A stretch of DNA of 64,000 nt from Sphaerimonospora sp050942215 (GCF_050942215.1 NZ_CP192056.1:1426001-1490000); one strand, 5' to 3'. Positions 26,970-36,128 are shown, counted from the stretch's first letter. Translations and numbers: made by a program. Notes: a model not told the origin generated them from the sequence alone.

Positions 26970-27362
26970 CCCGCCACTGTACTGAGAGGGGCGCACTGCC
27001 GGCAGGCAAGCCCGCCTGGCCTCGACCGTGGGACGGCCGGGGTGATCTGATCACCGATGTGCGAGGGCGCCCGATCTACGGACAGGGGACGTCCGCTCGG
27101 GGAGACGCCCGGGGTGGCTCGCCACCGCCCCGGGACCTCATGGGTATCCGTCTCGGTCCGTCGGCTGCGTCGCATGCGGGCATCTCAGGCCGACCCGCTG
27201 TCATATCGAATCGGTTCGCTATGTGCCGGGAGTCGGGCCGGTCCGGAACGTGACGCCCCGTCCGCCGGCGGAAGCCCTGCCCGCGATACAGGCGCTCACA
27301 AAGCAAATCGCCGACCCACCTGATGGCGGATCGGCACCGGGAGATGTCTCCCCGCTGCTGTG
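26970..27362. other. non-coding region between S4 gene and tRNA-Arg
   Basis: No supported gene. It holds a perfect 15-bp palindrome GGTGATC-T-GATCACC at 27041-27055, 72 bp upstream of the S4 start, and an imperfect one around CGAATCGGTTCG (27205-27216). Confidence 0.5.
27041..27055. promoter_or_regulatory. 15-bp palindrome upstream of the S4-domain gene
   Basis: GGTGATC-T-GATCACC is a perfect odd-centred inverted repeat, a shape used by many dimeric repressors. No regulator gene lies next to it. Confidence 0.4.
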
Positions 27363-27434
27363 TGCCCCCTGCAGGATTCGAACCTGCGCACCCGGCTCCG
27401 GAGGCCGGTGCTCTATCCCCTGAGCTAAGGGGGC
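27363..27434 (-). tRNA. tRNA-Arg (anticodon CCG)
   Basis: The minus-strand sequence folds as a full cloverleaf: acceptor GCCCCCT pairing with AGGGGGC, D-arm GCTCAGGGGATAGAGC, anticodon stem CCGGC/GCCGG with loop CTCCGGA (anticodon CCG, reading codon CGG), a 4-nt variable region, and T-arm GCAGG-TTCGAAT-CCTGC. The 3' CCA is not encoded. CGG is a frequent arginine codon in this GC-rich DNA. Confidence 0.95.
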
Positions 27435-27563
27435 TTGACCGCTTCACAAGGCTACCAGCCCTCGGGGGTGTCTCGTCACACTCTTGGACGGCGAGGCGCC
27501 TCGGCTGCCGGAGATCCACGAAACCGGCACGGGATCCCCTCGCGGGAGGTTAACTTTGCGGCT

Positions 27564-27956
27564 GTGGGCGAGATTATCGGGCGAGTGCTGGTGGTGGACG
27601 ACGACGAGGTCATCCGCCAGCTCATCGCGGTAAACCTGACGTTGGAGGGGTTCGAGGTCGAGACCGCCTACGACGGGCAGGACTGCCTCGATCGCGTGGC
27701 CGAGGTCGACCCGGACGTGATCACGCTGGATGTGATGATGCCGCGGATGGACGGCTGGGAGACGGCGACCCGACTGAGGACCGACGAGGACACCAGCCAC
27801 ATCAGGGTCGTGCTCATCACGGCCCGGGCACAGGAGGACGATCGCCGGCGTGGCCTCGGCACCGGCGTCGACGCGTACCTGACGAAGCCCTTCGACCCGG
27901 CCGAGCTGATACAGATCGTCCGCGACCTGGCGACCCGCGACTCCTCCGCCGCCTGA
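27564..27956 (+). CDS. stand-alone response-regulator receiver protein
   Basis: 130 residues from GTG 27564 (GGGAGG 14 bp upstream; the frame is open into the tRNA region but that cannot be coding on both counts). Single CheY-like receiver: acidic pocket Asp12-Asp14 (VVDDDEV), phosphoacceptor Asp56 (TLDVMMPRMDGWE), Thr86 and Lys108 (LTKPF). No output domain follows. No histidine kinase gene is adjacent. Proteins of this type act by phospho-dependent protein contacts; partner unknown. Confidence 0.88.
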   Translation: MGEIIGRVLVVDDDEVIRQLIAVNLTLEGFEVETAYDGQDCLDRVAEVDPDVITLDVMMPRMDGWETATRLRTDEDTSHIRVVLITARAQEDDRRRGLGTGVDAYLTKPFDPAELIQIVRDLATRDSSAA

Positions 27957-28054
27957 CCGGCGGGCGGGAAGGCGGATGCGTACGGGAACCGGGGTGTCTC
28001 CGGCACATGGAAGGTGATATGCCTTCCTGTACGTGATCGCGAGAGGAGCGCCCG

Positions 28055-29218
28055 GTGGCGGACCGCCCTGCCGAAGACCATGTGACGTACGGCAGCCGCG
28101 TCAGGGGCTGCATCCTGGGTGGAGCGATCGGGGACGCCCTCGGTGCGCCGATCGAGTTCTCCTCGCTCGGAGGCATCCGGGAGGAGTACGGCCCGGCCGG
28201 GATCACCGGCCTCGTCCCGGACGGAAACGGCGGGATCGGCCTGATCACCGATGACACCCAGATGACGCTCTTCACGCTGGAGGGGCTGCTGCGGGCGAAT
28301 GTCCGGTTCGCCCAGCGTGGTTTCTGCCACGTGCCCTCCGTGGTCCGTTCCGCGTACCTGAGGTGGCTGGACACCCAGCAGTACGACGCCCCGCCGGCCC
28401 GTGACGACCGGCACGCCTTCCGTACCGGCGGCCTGCGCGAGCAACGGTGGCTCTACGCCCGCCGTGCGCCCGGCAACGCCTGTCTGTCCGGACTGGACGC
28501 CCAGCGCGGCGGCCAGGCGGACGGCGGGGCCGGCGGTGAGGTACGGCTCGGTGAACCCGGCCCGGTCAATCCCCGCTCCAAGGGCTGCGGGACGGTCATG
28601 CGCTCCGCGCCGTTCGGGCTGGCCGGGGGTGCCCCGCGTCAGATCTTCGCGACGGCGGCGGAATGCGCCCGGATCACCCATGGTCATCCGACCGGTCATC
28701 TGGCCGCCGGCGCCTTCGCCGTACTGATCCATTTCCTCGTCTGTGGCGCCATGATCCGTGAGGCCGTGGCGGACGCCATGGAGATCCTCGGCGACTACCC
28801 GGCGCACGAGGAGACCACGGAGGCGCTGCGTGCCGCGGTTGCCCTCGCCGACCGCGGCGACCCCACCCCGGAGAAGGTGGAGTCCCTCGGCGGGGCGTGG
28901 ATCGCGGAGGAGGCCCTCGCCATCGCGGTCTACTGCGCGCTGGTGGAGCACGGCGGGGCGCCGGCGGACCGCGACATCTTACGGCGGGCCCTGCTCCTCG
29001 CGGTCAACCACTCGGGCGACAGCGACTCGACCGGCGCCATCTGCGGCAACATCCTGGGCGCGAGGTACGGAGACCTCGCGCTGCCCGGCGAGTGGCTGGT
29101 CCACCTGGAGGGACGGGCCGCCATGACCGAGCTCGCCGACGACTTCGCGCGGCAGATGACCGACGGCAGGGCCGCCCGCGGTTCCGGGGGCCGGCTCGCG
29201 ACATATCCGGGGGATTGA
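28055..29218 (+). CDS. ADP-ribosylglycohydrolase family protein (DraG-like)
   Basis: 387 residues from GTG 28055 with GAGAGGA 7 bp upstream. The bimetal Mg site motifs are all present: GCILGGAIGDALGAPIEF, ITDDTQMTLFT, and NHSGDSDSTGAICGNILGA near the C-terminus. DraG-like enzymes remove ADP-ribose from protein or nucleic-acid substrates. No DraT-type transferase is nearby. A short inverted repeat (GAAGG...CCTTC) precedes the gene at 28012-28026. Confidence 0.9.
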   Translation: MADRPAEDHVTYGSRVRGCILGGAIGDALGAPIEFSSLGGIREEYGPAGITGLVPDGNGGIGLITDDTQMTLFTLEGLLRANVRFAQRGFCHVPSVVRSAYLRWLDTQQYDAPPARDDRHAFRTGGLREQRWLYARRAPGNACLSGLDAQRGGQADGGAGGEVRLGEPGPVNPRSKGCGTVMRSAPFGLAGGAPRQIFATAAECARITHGHPTGHLAAGAFAVLIHFLVCGAMIREAVADAMEILGDYPAHEETTEALRAAVALADRGDPTPEKVESLGGAWIAEEALAIAVYCALVEHGGAPADRDILRRALLLAVNHSGDSDSTGAICGNILGARYGDLALPGEWLVHLEGRAAMTELADDFARQMTDGRAARGSGGRLATYPGD

Positions 29219-29700
29219 CCTCGACCGAGGCGGCTGCCGGCCCGCGACCACTGATGAACACGGCGTGAGCGGGCCGCCGCGCCTCATGTCCGTTCGAGCG
29301 CATGGGGCCCGACGGGAGGCGACCCGGCGGGCGAGGGCGGATGAACGTTTCATCGGGCCTCGGTCGACGGGAGCGAACGCGCGCCGATGGGCGCTACCGC
29401 CGAGGACTTCGTCGAACGGCCGAACACGGCGAGCCTTGACAGGTGATCGGCCGGTTGGATGTGCTTCGGTGTACACCGCGTCTCCTCCTTCTCAGTGGAT
29501 GCAAATACGTTGGCGAATCGATTCGCACTCACTGTGAGGACGGGCTCCCGAGCAGCTCGCTTCCGCTGTTCTGTAACCGGGGCAGTCCGATCCTCGATGC
29601 CCGTCAGATCGGAGCGCACTGTCTCCTGCCGTCTCCGGCGAAGCTCTCTGGTGCCCGAGCGCGGCTGTTTCTGGTACATCCCCCCCGAAGGAGTAAGACC
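29219..29700. other. upstream region of the GH62 gene
   Basis: No supported gene on either strand. It carries the palindrome at 29512-29525 and the ribosome-binding site GAAGGAG just before ATG 29701. A TTGACA occurs at 29436 but no good -10 partner. Confidence 0.5.
29512..29525. promoter_or_regulatory. 14-bp perfect palindrome upstream of GH62
   Basis: GCGAATCGATTCGC is a perfect inverted repeat, about 175 bp before the GH62 start. The CGAA/TTCG half-sites recall LacI-family operators. It differs from the GAAAGTTTC sites at the other hydrolase genes. Confidence 0.5.
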
Positions 29701-31182
29701 ATGCAGTCTCCATCCGTTCCCTCATCGGGCCGTACGGCGCGCGGGCGGCGCCCTCGGACGGCCCTCGCCACCTCTGTCTTGACGGCGCTGGCGACCATCC
29801 CCGCCACCGCCCTGATGTGGTCGGCCCCCGCCTCGGCGGCGACCACGCCGCTGGTGGGGGTGGGGTCGGGCCGGTGCCTGGACGTGACCGGCGTGTCGCA
29901 GTCGAACGGCACACAGGTGCAGATCTGGGACTGCAACGGCCAGTCCAACCAGCAGTGGACCACCACCAGCGCCAATGAACTGCGCGTCTATGGCAACAAG
30001 TGCCTGGACGTCAACGGTGCCGGCACCGCCGACGGCACCAGCGTGATCATCTGGGACTGCAACGGGCAGAACAACCAGAAGTGGCGCCTCAACTCCGACG
30101 GCACCATCACCGCTGTCGGGGCGAACAAGTGCCTGGACGTGTCCGGGTACGGCACCACCAACGGCTCCAAGGTGCACATCTGGACCTGTCACGGCGGCAC
30201 CAACCAGCAGTGGCGCACTGGAACCGGCTCCAACCCCGACCCCACGCCCACGTACACACCCCCGCCGACCGGCACCTGTGATCTTCCGACGACCTACCGC
30301 TGGACGTCGACGGGTTCGCTGGCGAACCCGAAGTCGGGATGGGTCTCGCTGAAGGACTTCACCAACGTCGTCCACAACGGCAAGCACCTCGTCTACGCCA
30401 CGACGCACGACTACGGCTCGAGCTGGGGTTCGATGAACTTCGGCCTCTTCACGAACTGGTCGGACATGGCCTCGGCCAGCCAGAACACGATGAACTTCTC
30501 CGCTGTCGCGCCCACGCTGTTCTACTTCGCTCCGAAGAACATCTGGGTGCTGGCCTACCAGTGGGGCGGGACCGCCTTCTCCTACCGGACCTCCAGCGAC
30601 CCCACCAACCCCAACGGCTGGTCGTCGCAGCAGACCCTGTCCACCGCGAGTATCTCCGGCTCCGGCACCGGCCCCATCGACCAGACGCTCATCGGCGACG
30701 ACAACAACATGTACCTGTTCTTCGCCGGGGACAACGGCAAGATCTACCGGTCCAGCATGCCCATCGGCAACTTCCCGGGCAACTTCGGCTCGAACTACAC
30801 GACGATCATGAGCGACACCCAGGCCAACCTGTTCGAAGGGGTCGAGGTCTACAAGCTCCAGGGCCAGAACAAGTACCTCATGATCGTTGAGGCGATGGGT
30901 TCGCAGGGCCGCTACTTCCGTTCGTTCACGGCCACCAGCCTGAACGGTACGTGGACCCCGAACGCCACGAGCGAGAGCAACCCCTTCGCCGGCAAGGCCA
31001 ACAGCGGCGCCACCTGGACCAACGACATCAGCCACGGTGACCTGGTCCGCGCCAACCCCGACCAGACCAAGACGGTCGACCCCTGCAACCTGCAGCTGCT
31101 CTACCAGGGCCGTGACCGCAACTCCGGCGGCGACTACGGTCTCCTGCCCTACCGGCCGGGTCTGCTGACCCTGCAGCGCTGA
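29701..31182 (+). CDS. secreted alpha-L-arabinofuranosidase GH62 with N-terminal CBM13
   Basis: 493 residues from ATG 29701 (GAAGGAG upstream; longer in-frame starts lack one). Twin-arginine-like GRRPRTALATSVLTALA signal region with cleavage near ASA at residue 47. Residues about 48-175 are a ricin-B trefoil (SNQQW, NNQKW, TNQQW). A Pro/Thr linker leads to the GH62 domain (about 192-493): CDLPTTYRWTSTGSLANP, KDFTNVVHNGKHLVYATTHD, APTLFYFAPKNIWVLAYQWG, GPIDQTLIGDD, NLFEGVEVYKLQG and the end LLYQGRDRNSGGDYGLLPYRPGLLT. GH62 enzymes remove arabinose from arabinoxylan, so it should work with the GH11 xylanase beside it. Confidence 0.93.
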   Translation: MQSPSVPSSGRTARGRRPRTALATSVLTALATIPATALMWSAPASAATTPLVGVGSGRCLDVTGVSQSNGTQVQIWDCNGQSNQQWTTTSANELRVYGNKCLDVNGAGTADGTSVIIWDCNGQNNQKWRLNSDGTITAVGANKCLDVSGYGTTNGSKVHIWTCHGGTNQQWRTGTGSNPDPTPTYTPPPTGTCDLPTTYRWTSTGSLANPKSGWVSLKDFTNVVHNGKHLVYATTHDYGSSWGSMNFGLFTNWSDMASASQNTMNFSAVAPTLFYFAPKNIWVLAYQWGGTAFSYRTSSDPTNPNGWSSQQTLSTASISGSGTGPIDQTLIGDDNNMYLFFAGDNGKIYRSSMPIGNFPGNFGSNYTTIMSDTQANLFEGVEVYKLQGQNKYLMIVEAMGSQGRYFRSFTATSLNGTWTPNATSESNPFAGKANSGATWTNDISHGDLVRANPDQTKTVDPCNLQLLYQGRDRNSGGDYGLLPYRPGLLTLQR

Positions 31183-31234
31183 ATGGCGTGACGGGTCCTG
31201 CCCGGGTGACGTTCGCATAGTCGTAGCCGGCTTA

Positions 31235-31248
31235 TGTGAGCGCTACCA
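31235..31248. promoter_or_regulatory. degenerate CebR-type box
   Basis: TGTGAGCGCTACCA matches 12 of 14 positions of TGGGAGCGCTCCCA, the CebR/CelR operator of cellulolytic actinomycetes. It lies 50 bp after GH62 and 560 bp before the GH11 gene, so its role is uncertain. Confidence 0.35.
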
Positions 31249-31387
31249 TCACCCTCGGGCAGGACCGGATGAAGCTGGAGCGGGCGGGCTCGGCACAAGG
31301 CCGGGCCCGCCCGATTTCATGCGCTCGGAGGGCGACCGGATGTCATCCGCCTTCGGCGGGCGTGGCGCAGAGTGACACACTTTCTGC

Positions 31388-31398
31388 TGAAACTTTCA
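31388..31398. promoter_or_regulatory. GAAACTTTC-type operator upstream of GH11
   Basis: TGAAACTTTCA is a perfect 11-bp palindrome and is the reverse complement of the core seen at 23103 and 36006. It lies about 180 bp upstream of the GH11 promoter. Confidence 0.5.
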
Positions 31399-31570
31399 AT
31401 CAAATCTCCCTCGATCCTGAAGTGCTCGACAGGAACCTTCTTCGGCCTGCACGGGGCGTTGTCAACCAGCTTGATGCCGGAGGCCAGGTCACGCGGCAGG
31501 TCACAAGGTCAAATGTCATTGGCGCGAGGACCCATCGAACCGGACACGGCATCGTCGATGCTCAGAACCG

Positions 31571-31624
31571 TTGACAGTCCGAAGGGCTCGGTCCGATACT
31601 TTCGCCATCGCGCCGATACTTTCG
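31571..31624 (+). promoter_or_regulatory. GH11 promoter with two operator repeats
   Basis: TTGACA (31571-31576), 18-bp spacer, GATACT (31595-31600) form a good sigma70-type promoter. The -10 is inside CCGATACTTTCG (31593-31604), which is repeated exactly at 31613-31624, a 20-bp period. The motif is a one-base variant of the GAAAGTTTC palindrome, so a repressor bound here would cover the -10 and start site. Confidence 0.65.
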
Positions 31625-31803
31625 GAACGTCACCCGCCGGCAGCTGGTCCTCCGGTCGCAGCCCATGAGGCGACCGGGCAACCCCGCGCCGCGCTGTACG
31701 ACGCCGACGGGTGGTGGCCGTCCCCTCGGCCACCGACAGGCCCCGCCGGGGTCGTGGCACGCCGCTCGGTCCTCGCCGGCCCTCATGAGGAGGAAGCACG
31801 CGT

Positions 31804-32922
31804 ATGAAAGACCGTCCCGCGAACGTGAAGAGACGCGGCCATGTCAAGCGCCTCGCCGGCCGTAGCTGCGCCGTAGCCTCGGCGGTGGCCGTGGCGTTGC
31901 TGTCGCCCGGCATCGCCCAGGCGGCCGTCACGACCAACCAGACCGGCAACAACAACGGGTACTTCTACTCGTTCTGGACCGACAGCCAGGGCACCGTGTC
32001 CATGGAGCTGGGGTCCGGCGGCAACTACAGCACCTCCTGGCGCAACACCGGCAACTTCGTCGCCGGCAAGGGCTGGAGCACCGGTAGCCGCAGGACCGTG
32101 AGCTACTCCGGCAGCTTCAACCCGTCCGGCAACGCCTACCTGACGCTGTACGGATGGACGAGGAACCCGCTCGTCGAGTACTACATCGTCGACAACTGGG
32201 GCACCTACCGGCCCACGGGCACCTACAAGGGCACCGTCACCAGCGACGGCGGCACCTACGACATCTACCAGACCACCCGTTACAACGCCCCCTCCATCGA
32301 GGGCAACAAGACCTTCAACCAGTACTGGAGCGTCCGGCAGCAGAAGAGGACGGGCGGCACCATCACCACCGGCAACCACTTCGACGCGTGGGCCCGCGCC
32401 GGTATGAGCCTCGGCAGCCACGACTACATGATCCTCGCCACTGAGGGCTACCAGAGCAGCGGAAACTCCAACGTGACCATCGGCAGCACCTCCGGTGGCG
32501 GCGGTGACGGTGGCGGCGGCGGTTCCACGCCGCCCCCCAGCGGCGGTGGCGGGACGATCAAGGGTGTCGCCTCCGGCCGCTGCCTGGACGTGCCCAACGC
32601 CAGCACCAGCGACGGCACCCAGGTGCAGCTGTGGGACTGCCACGGGCAGAGCAACCAGCAGTGGAACTTCACCTCCTCCGGCGAGCTCCGGGTGTACGGC
32701 GACAAGTGTCTGGACGCGGCCGGTTCAGCGAACGGCGCCAAGGTGCAGATCTACTCCTGCTGGGGCGGTGACAACCAGAAGTGGCGCCGCAACTCCGACG
32801 GAACCATCGTCGGCGTCCAGTCCGGACTCTGCCTCGACGCCGCCGGCTCGGGCACCAGCAACGGCACCCAGATCCAGCTCTACTCCTGCTGGGGCGGCAA
32901 CAACCAGAAGTGGACCTGGTGA
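31804..32922 (+). CDS. secreted endo-1,4-beta-xylanase GH11 with C-terminal CBM13
   Basis: 372 residues. Signal peptide 1-40 (ends AQA). GH11 jelly-roll domain about 41-228 starts TTNQTGNNNGYFYSFWTD; the nucleophile is Glu125 (NPLVEYYIVDNWG) and the acid/base is Glu214 (MILATEGYQSSG). A Gly-rich linker (GGGGDGGGGG) and PPPSGGGG lead to a ricin-type CBM13 (about 250-372) with SNQQW, DNQKW and NNQKW repeats. It cuts xylan internally outside the cell. AGGAGGAAG precedes ATG 31804. Promoter and operator repeats are at 31571-31624 and a strong terminator follows. Confidence 0.95.
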   Translation: MKDRPANVKRRGHVKRLAGRSCAVASAVAVALLSPGIAQAAVTTNQTGNNNGYFYSFWTDSQGTVSMELGSGGNYSTSWRNTGNFVAGKGWSTGSRRTVSYSGSFNPSGNAYLTLYGWTRNPLVEYYIVDNWGTYRPTGTYKGTVTSDGGTYDIYQTTRYNAPSIEGNKTFNQYWSVRQQKRTGGTITTGNHFDAWARAGMSLGSHDYMILATEGYQSSGNSNVTIGSTSGGGGDGGGGGSTPPPSGGGGTIKGVASGRCLDVPNASTSDGTQVQLWDCHGQSNQQWNFTSSGELRVYGDKCLDAAGSANGAKVQIYSCWGGDNQKWRRNSDGTIVGVQSGLCLDAAGSGTSNGTQIQLYSCWGGNNQKWTW

Positions 32923-32991
32923 TCCCTACGGCTCTGGCCTGCTGAACCAGACCGATTTCACCTGCTGATGCCCTCCTCCTGGTGAGGGACG

Positions 32992-33035
32992 CGCCTCCGG
33001 TGCGGCGGAAGCCGCCGTGCCGGAGGCGATTTTTT
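32992..33035 (+). terminator. intrinsic terminator after GH11
   Basis: CGCCTCCGG (32992-33000) pairs with CCGGAGGCG (33020-33028), an inner GGCGG/CCGCC stem continues the hairpin, and ATTTTTT follows. It reads in plus direction, 70 bp after the xylanase stop. Confidence 0.85.
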
Positions 33036-33133
33036 CGGTCCTGGGAGACGGACGTGCGCCCGGCGGGGGTGCCGGGCGCACGTCAGTCAGTACAGGCTGT
33101 GCCCCGTCGGCCTGACCGATCGGGGAAGAGCGG

Positions 33134-35881
33134 TCAGGAACAGGTGGTGCCGTTGAGGGTGAACGAGGTCGGTCTGGGGTTGGCGCCGGTGTAGGTGCCG
33201 TTGAAGCCGATCTGCACCGACTGGTCGGGGTTGATGGTCTTGTTCCAGTCGAGGTTCGTGGCGGTCACGGCGGTCCCCGACTGGGCCCAGGAGGCCGACC
33301 AACCGGGCAGGCCGACCTTCTGGTCGCCGGGGAAGGCGAACTTCAGGGTCCACCCGCTGATCGGCGTGGTGCCGGCGTTGGTGATCGACAGGTTGGCCGT
33401 GAAGCCGCCGCCCCAGTCGTTGACCGAGTAGGCCACCTCGCACGCCGCGCTCGGGGAAGGTGACGGCGACGGAGACGGAGAAGGAGAAGGACTGGGGGAG
33501 GGGGTCGGAGTGGGCAGGCCGGACTGGCCGATCGCGGTGAGGCGATCGGACGGTGGGCTCGTGTTGCCCGCCGCGTCCCTGGCCACCACATAGAAGGTGT
33601 ACGACTGCCCCACTACCAGGCCGGCGGCTATGTACAGCGTGTTGGAGGTCGATCCGAACTTCGAGAACGTGCCGTCCTGCTGCTCCATGTAGATGTCGTA
33701 GCCGGTGACACCGACGTCATCGGTGGCGGGCGTCCAGCACATCGGGATCGCGTCGACGAAGTCGTACCCGCACACACGGAGCGCGGTGGGGGCGGTCGGC
33801 GCCGTGGTGTCCGCGGGCGAGGGACTCGGAGACGGACTCGGAGACGGACTGGGCGACGGGCTCGGGGACGGCGATGGGCTCGGGGACGGGCTGGGCTCGG
33901 CGCCGGGCGGGGTGCCCCAGATCAGTCGGCCGTCGTCGTCGTAGAGCGTCATGTTGGCCGCGCCCTCGGCCGACCAGTCATTGTCGGGATCCCAGGTCGC
34001 GCCCTCGGCGACGCCGATCTTGAGCTGCACCTCGCGCCGGTACTCGGACTGCCCGCCGGGGAAGATCAGCGTGCCGGTGCAGTCGACCTCGGCGTAGTAG
34101 GTGCGGCCTTCGAACGGATGCGGCCCGGTCGGCGTCTTGCACTGGGTGTAGGAGGTGCCGACGGTCACCTGGTCGGGCGTGGTGGACCCGTCGAGCGTGA
34201 AGTAGTAGCGGAACTTCGCCCGTTCGAGCACCGTCGCCGGCCAGGCGGACTTGTTGATGATGTACGTCTTGGCGGCCGTCTCGCGGGCCTGATGCGTGAT
34301 CGTCGGCTCGAGGTAGAACTCCGGGCCGTCCGGGGTCTCCTGCGGCAGCGTGGTCAGCGGCGTTCCGCCGTACTGACCGTAGAGGACGGCGAGCGAGCTG
34401 GTGATGCCGGAGTTGAAGTCGAGCGCGACCTCGTTCTTGACGTAGTCGCCGCGGCTGTCGGTGTAGGAGTCGGCCGCGTCGGGGCCGCCCACGAGTGCGC
34501 CGTACAGGATGTGCCTGCTGACCGCCGGCTCGCCGTCCGGTCCGGCGTTGGTCCACGCGCCGTGCGCCCCACGATGGTGCGGATTGCGCGGCGGGTCGAC
34601 GCCGAAACCGATCATGTAGCTGGAGTGCCGGGGGTTGTCGCCGAGGGCGTAGTCGATCTGCCGCTTGCCGAAGTCGTGATAGCGCGAGTAGAGCGGGTCG
34701 TCCTCACCGAGGTGGTCGGCGTACCTGAGCGCGACGAAGGCGGTGTTGGCGGCCATGCGCAGCGAGGCCCAGTAGAAGATGTACGCCAGGCCGCCCGAGG
34801 TGATCGTGCCCTTCTTACCCTTGTATCCGACCGTCCAGTAGTCCAGGTAGCGCTGGACGTCGTTCTTGTACTGCTGTTCGCCGGTCAGCTCGGCCATCTG
34901 CTCGTAGACGGCGTACTGCTTGTCGTTCCAGCCGAAGCCGAAGTTGAACACCGGCACCTGCGTCCCGTTGCTTCCGGGATCTTCCTGGGTGCCCATCTTG
35001 GGATAGAACTCCCGGGCCCGGTCGAGGTAGTCGCCGGTGCCGGTGGCGCGGTACAGCCAGACGGCGGCCCAGGCCAGCTCGTCCCAGTACATCTTGGTCG
35101 CGCCCTCGACCTGGCCGCCCTCACCGGTCGAGTTGTAGAAACCCTGGGCCGCGCTGACGCAGTTGACGTACGCGGTGTCGCGGCCGTTCACGCCCTTGGT
35201 CGTGTCGGCGAACGTGAAGAGCTGCTTGGCGTGGGTGAGCAGCTTGTCGGCGTACGCGGCGTCGGTCGGCCGGAAGACCAGCGAGGAGGCGGCCATCGCG
35301 GCCGCGGTCTCCGCCGCCACGTCGGTGCCGGGACACGAGGAAGTGATCTTGTATACCGGCCGCTTGTGCCCCTTGGCCTCCACCGTCTCCGGGGCGCCCC
35401 AGTAGGAGTGGTCCTCGCCGCCGTCGCCCACCTGGACGTACAGGACGTTCGGCTCGGGGTGGGCGTTGACGAAGTAGTCGCCCGCCTGGCGCAGCGTGTT
35501 CAGCAGGTACGGCAGCTGCCCGGAGCTCTCGTAGGCGGCCCGGTAGTCGACGCCGCCCCAGGCGAGGGTCGTGGTCATCGCGGCCATCGGGAAGCCGAAC
35601 TTGATGTGGTCGCCGGCGTCGTAGAAGCCGCCGGACAGGTCCACGCCGGCGGCCTTGCCATCGTTGACCGTGGAGTCGGCGCGCCAGCTCACGCGATTGG
35701 ACGCGGGCAGGTGTCCCGACTCCTGTGCCTCGTAGAACAGGAACGATTTCTGCAGTGCCTCGCCGTAGTTGAAGCTCGGCTCCGCCGCGATGGCGGAGGT
35801 GGAGATGTTCGTGATCGCCAGCATCGCACCGGCCAGCGCGGTCGCCGTGGCCGCGCTGAGCAGCCGTTTCGGTAGTCGCAT
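33134..35881 (-). CDS. secreted processive endoglucanase GH9-CBM3c-Fn3-CBM2
   Basis: 915 residues from ATG 35881. Signal peptide 1-32 (ends AIA). GH9 catalytic domain about 34-500: FNYGEALQKSFLFYEAQ, the aspartate pair in FYDAGDHIKFGFP (Asp88, Asp91), and YVKNEVALDFNSG with the acid glutamate near 483. Family-3c CBM about 519-655 (FYLEPTITHQ ... WGTPPGAE), Pro-Ser linker, fibronectin III about 690-784 (TAPTALRVCGYD ... GNTSPPS), second Pro-Ser linker, and CBM2 about 811-915 (CEVAYSVNDWGGGFTANLSITN). This is the exact module order of Thermobifida fusca Cel9A (E4), a processive endocellulase. The promoter holds a 25-bp palindrome at 35999-36023. It is convergent to the GH11 gene. Confidence 0.95.
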   Translation of the reverse strand: MRLPKRLLSAATATALAGAMLAITNISTSAIAAEPSFNYGEALQKSFLFYEAQESGHLPASNRVSWRADSTVNDGKAAGVDLSGGFYDAGDHIKFGFPMAAMTTTLAWGGVDYRAAYESSGQLPYLLNTLRQAGDYFVNAHPEPNVLYVQVGDGGEDHSYWGAPETVEAKGHKRPVYKITSSCPGTDVAAETAAAMAASSLVFRPTDAAYADKLLTHAKQLFTFADTTKGVNGRDTAYVNCVSAAQGFYNSTGEGGQVEGATKMYWDELAWAAVWLYRATGTGDYLDRAREFYPKMGTQEDPGSNGTQVPVFNFGFGWNDKQYAVYEQMAELTGEQQYKNDVQRYLDYWTVGYKGKKGTITSGGLAYIFYWASLRMAANTAFVALRYADHLGEDDPLYSRYHDFGKRQIDYALGDNPRHSSYMIGFGVDPPRNPHHRGAHGAWTNAGPDGEPAVSRHILYGALVGGPDAADSYTDSRGDYVKNEVALDFNSGITSSLAVLYGQYGGTPLTTLPQETPDGPEFYLEPTITHQARETAAKTYIINKSAWPATVLERAKFRYYFTLDGSTTPDQVTVGTSYTQCKTPTGPHPFEGRTYYAEVDCTGTLIFPGGQSEYRREVQLKIGVAEGATWDPDNDWSAEGAANMTLYDDDGRLIWGTPPGAEPSPSPSPSPSPSPSPSPSPSPSPSPSPADTTAPTAPTALRVCGYDFVDAIPMCWTPATDDVGVTGYDIYMEQQDGTFSKFGSTSNTLYIAAGLVVGQSYTFYVVARDAAGNTSPPSDRLTAIGQSGLPTPTPSPSPSPSPSPSPSPSPSAACEVAYSVNDWGGGFTANLSITNAGTTPISGWTLKFAFPGDQKVGLPGWSASWAQSGTAVTATNLDWNKTINPDQSVQIGFNGTYTGANPRPTSFTLNGTTCS

Positions 35882-35998
35882 CGAGTGCCCCTTATGAGGA
35901 TGGAGGAAACCCCCCCCATCGGGATCGTCCGGCGAGACGGCGGCGTGGTCCAAGGGGCGTCCCCAGGGCGCGGTGGCCCTTCCAGGTCAGGGGCGATC

Positions 35999-36023
35999 CG
36001 GCGACTGAAAGTTTCAGTCGCCG
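35999..36023. promoter_or_regulatory. 25-bp perfect palindrome operator of the GH9 gene
   Basis: Left arm CGGCGACTGAAA, central G, right arm TTTCAGTCGCCG. It is 118 bp upstream of the GH9 start and is the longest palindrome in the regulatory gaps I examined. The core TGAAAGTTTCA (36006-36016) is shared with the site at 23103. A LacI-type dimeric repressor is the natural candidate. Confidence 0.7.
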
Positions 36024-36128
36024 ATGCGGCGTGACGTGCGGCTCTTCCGAGGGACGGTGAGGCCGGGCCCACCGGCTTCACGAGATCACCCCGCGGTGTG
36101 ATCCGCGGCTAAGAGGACGGTACCTGTC

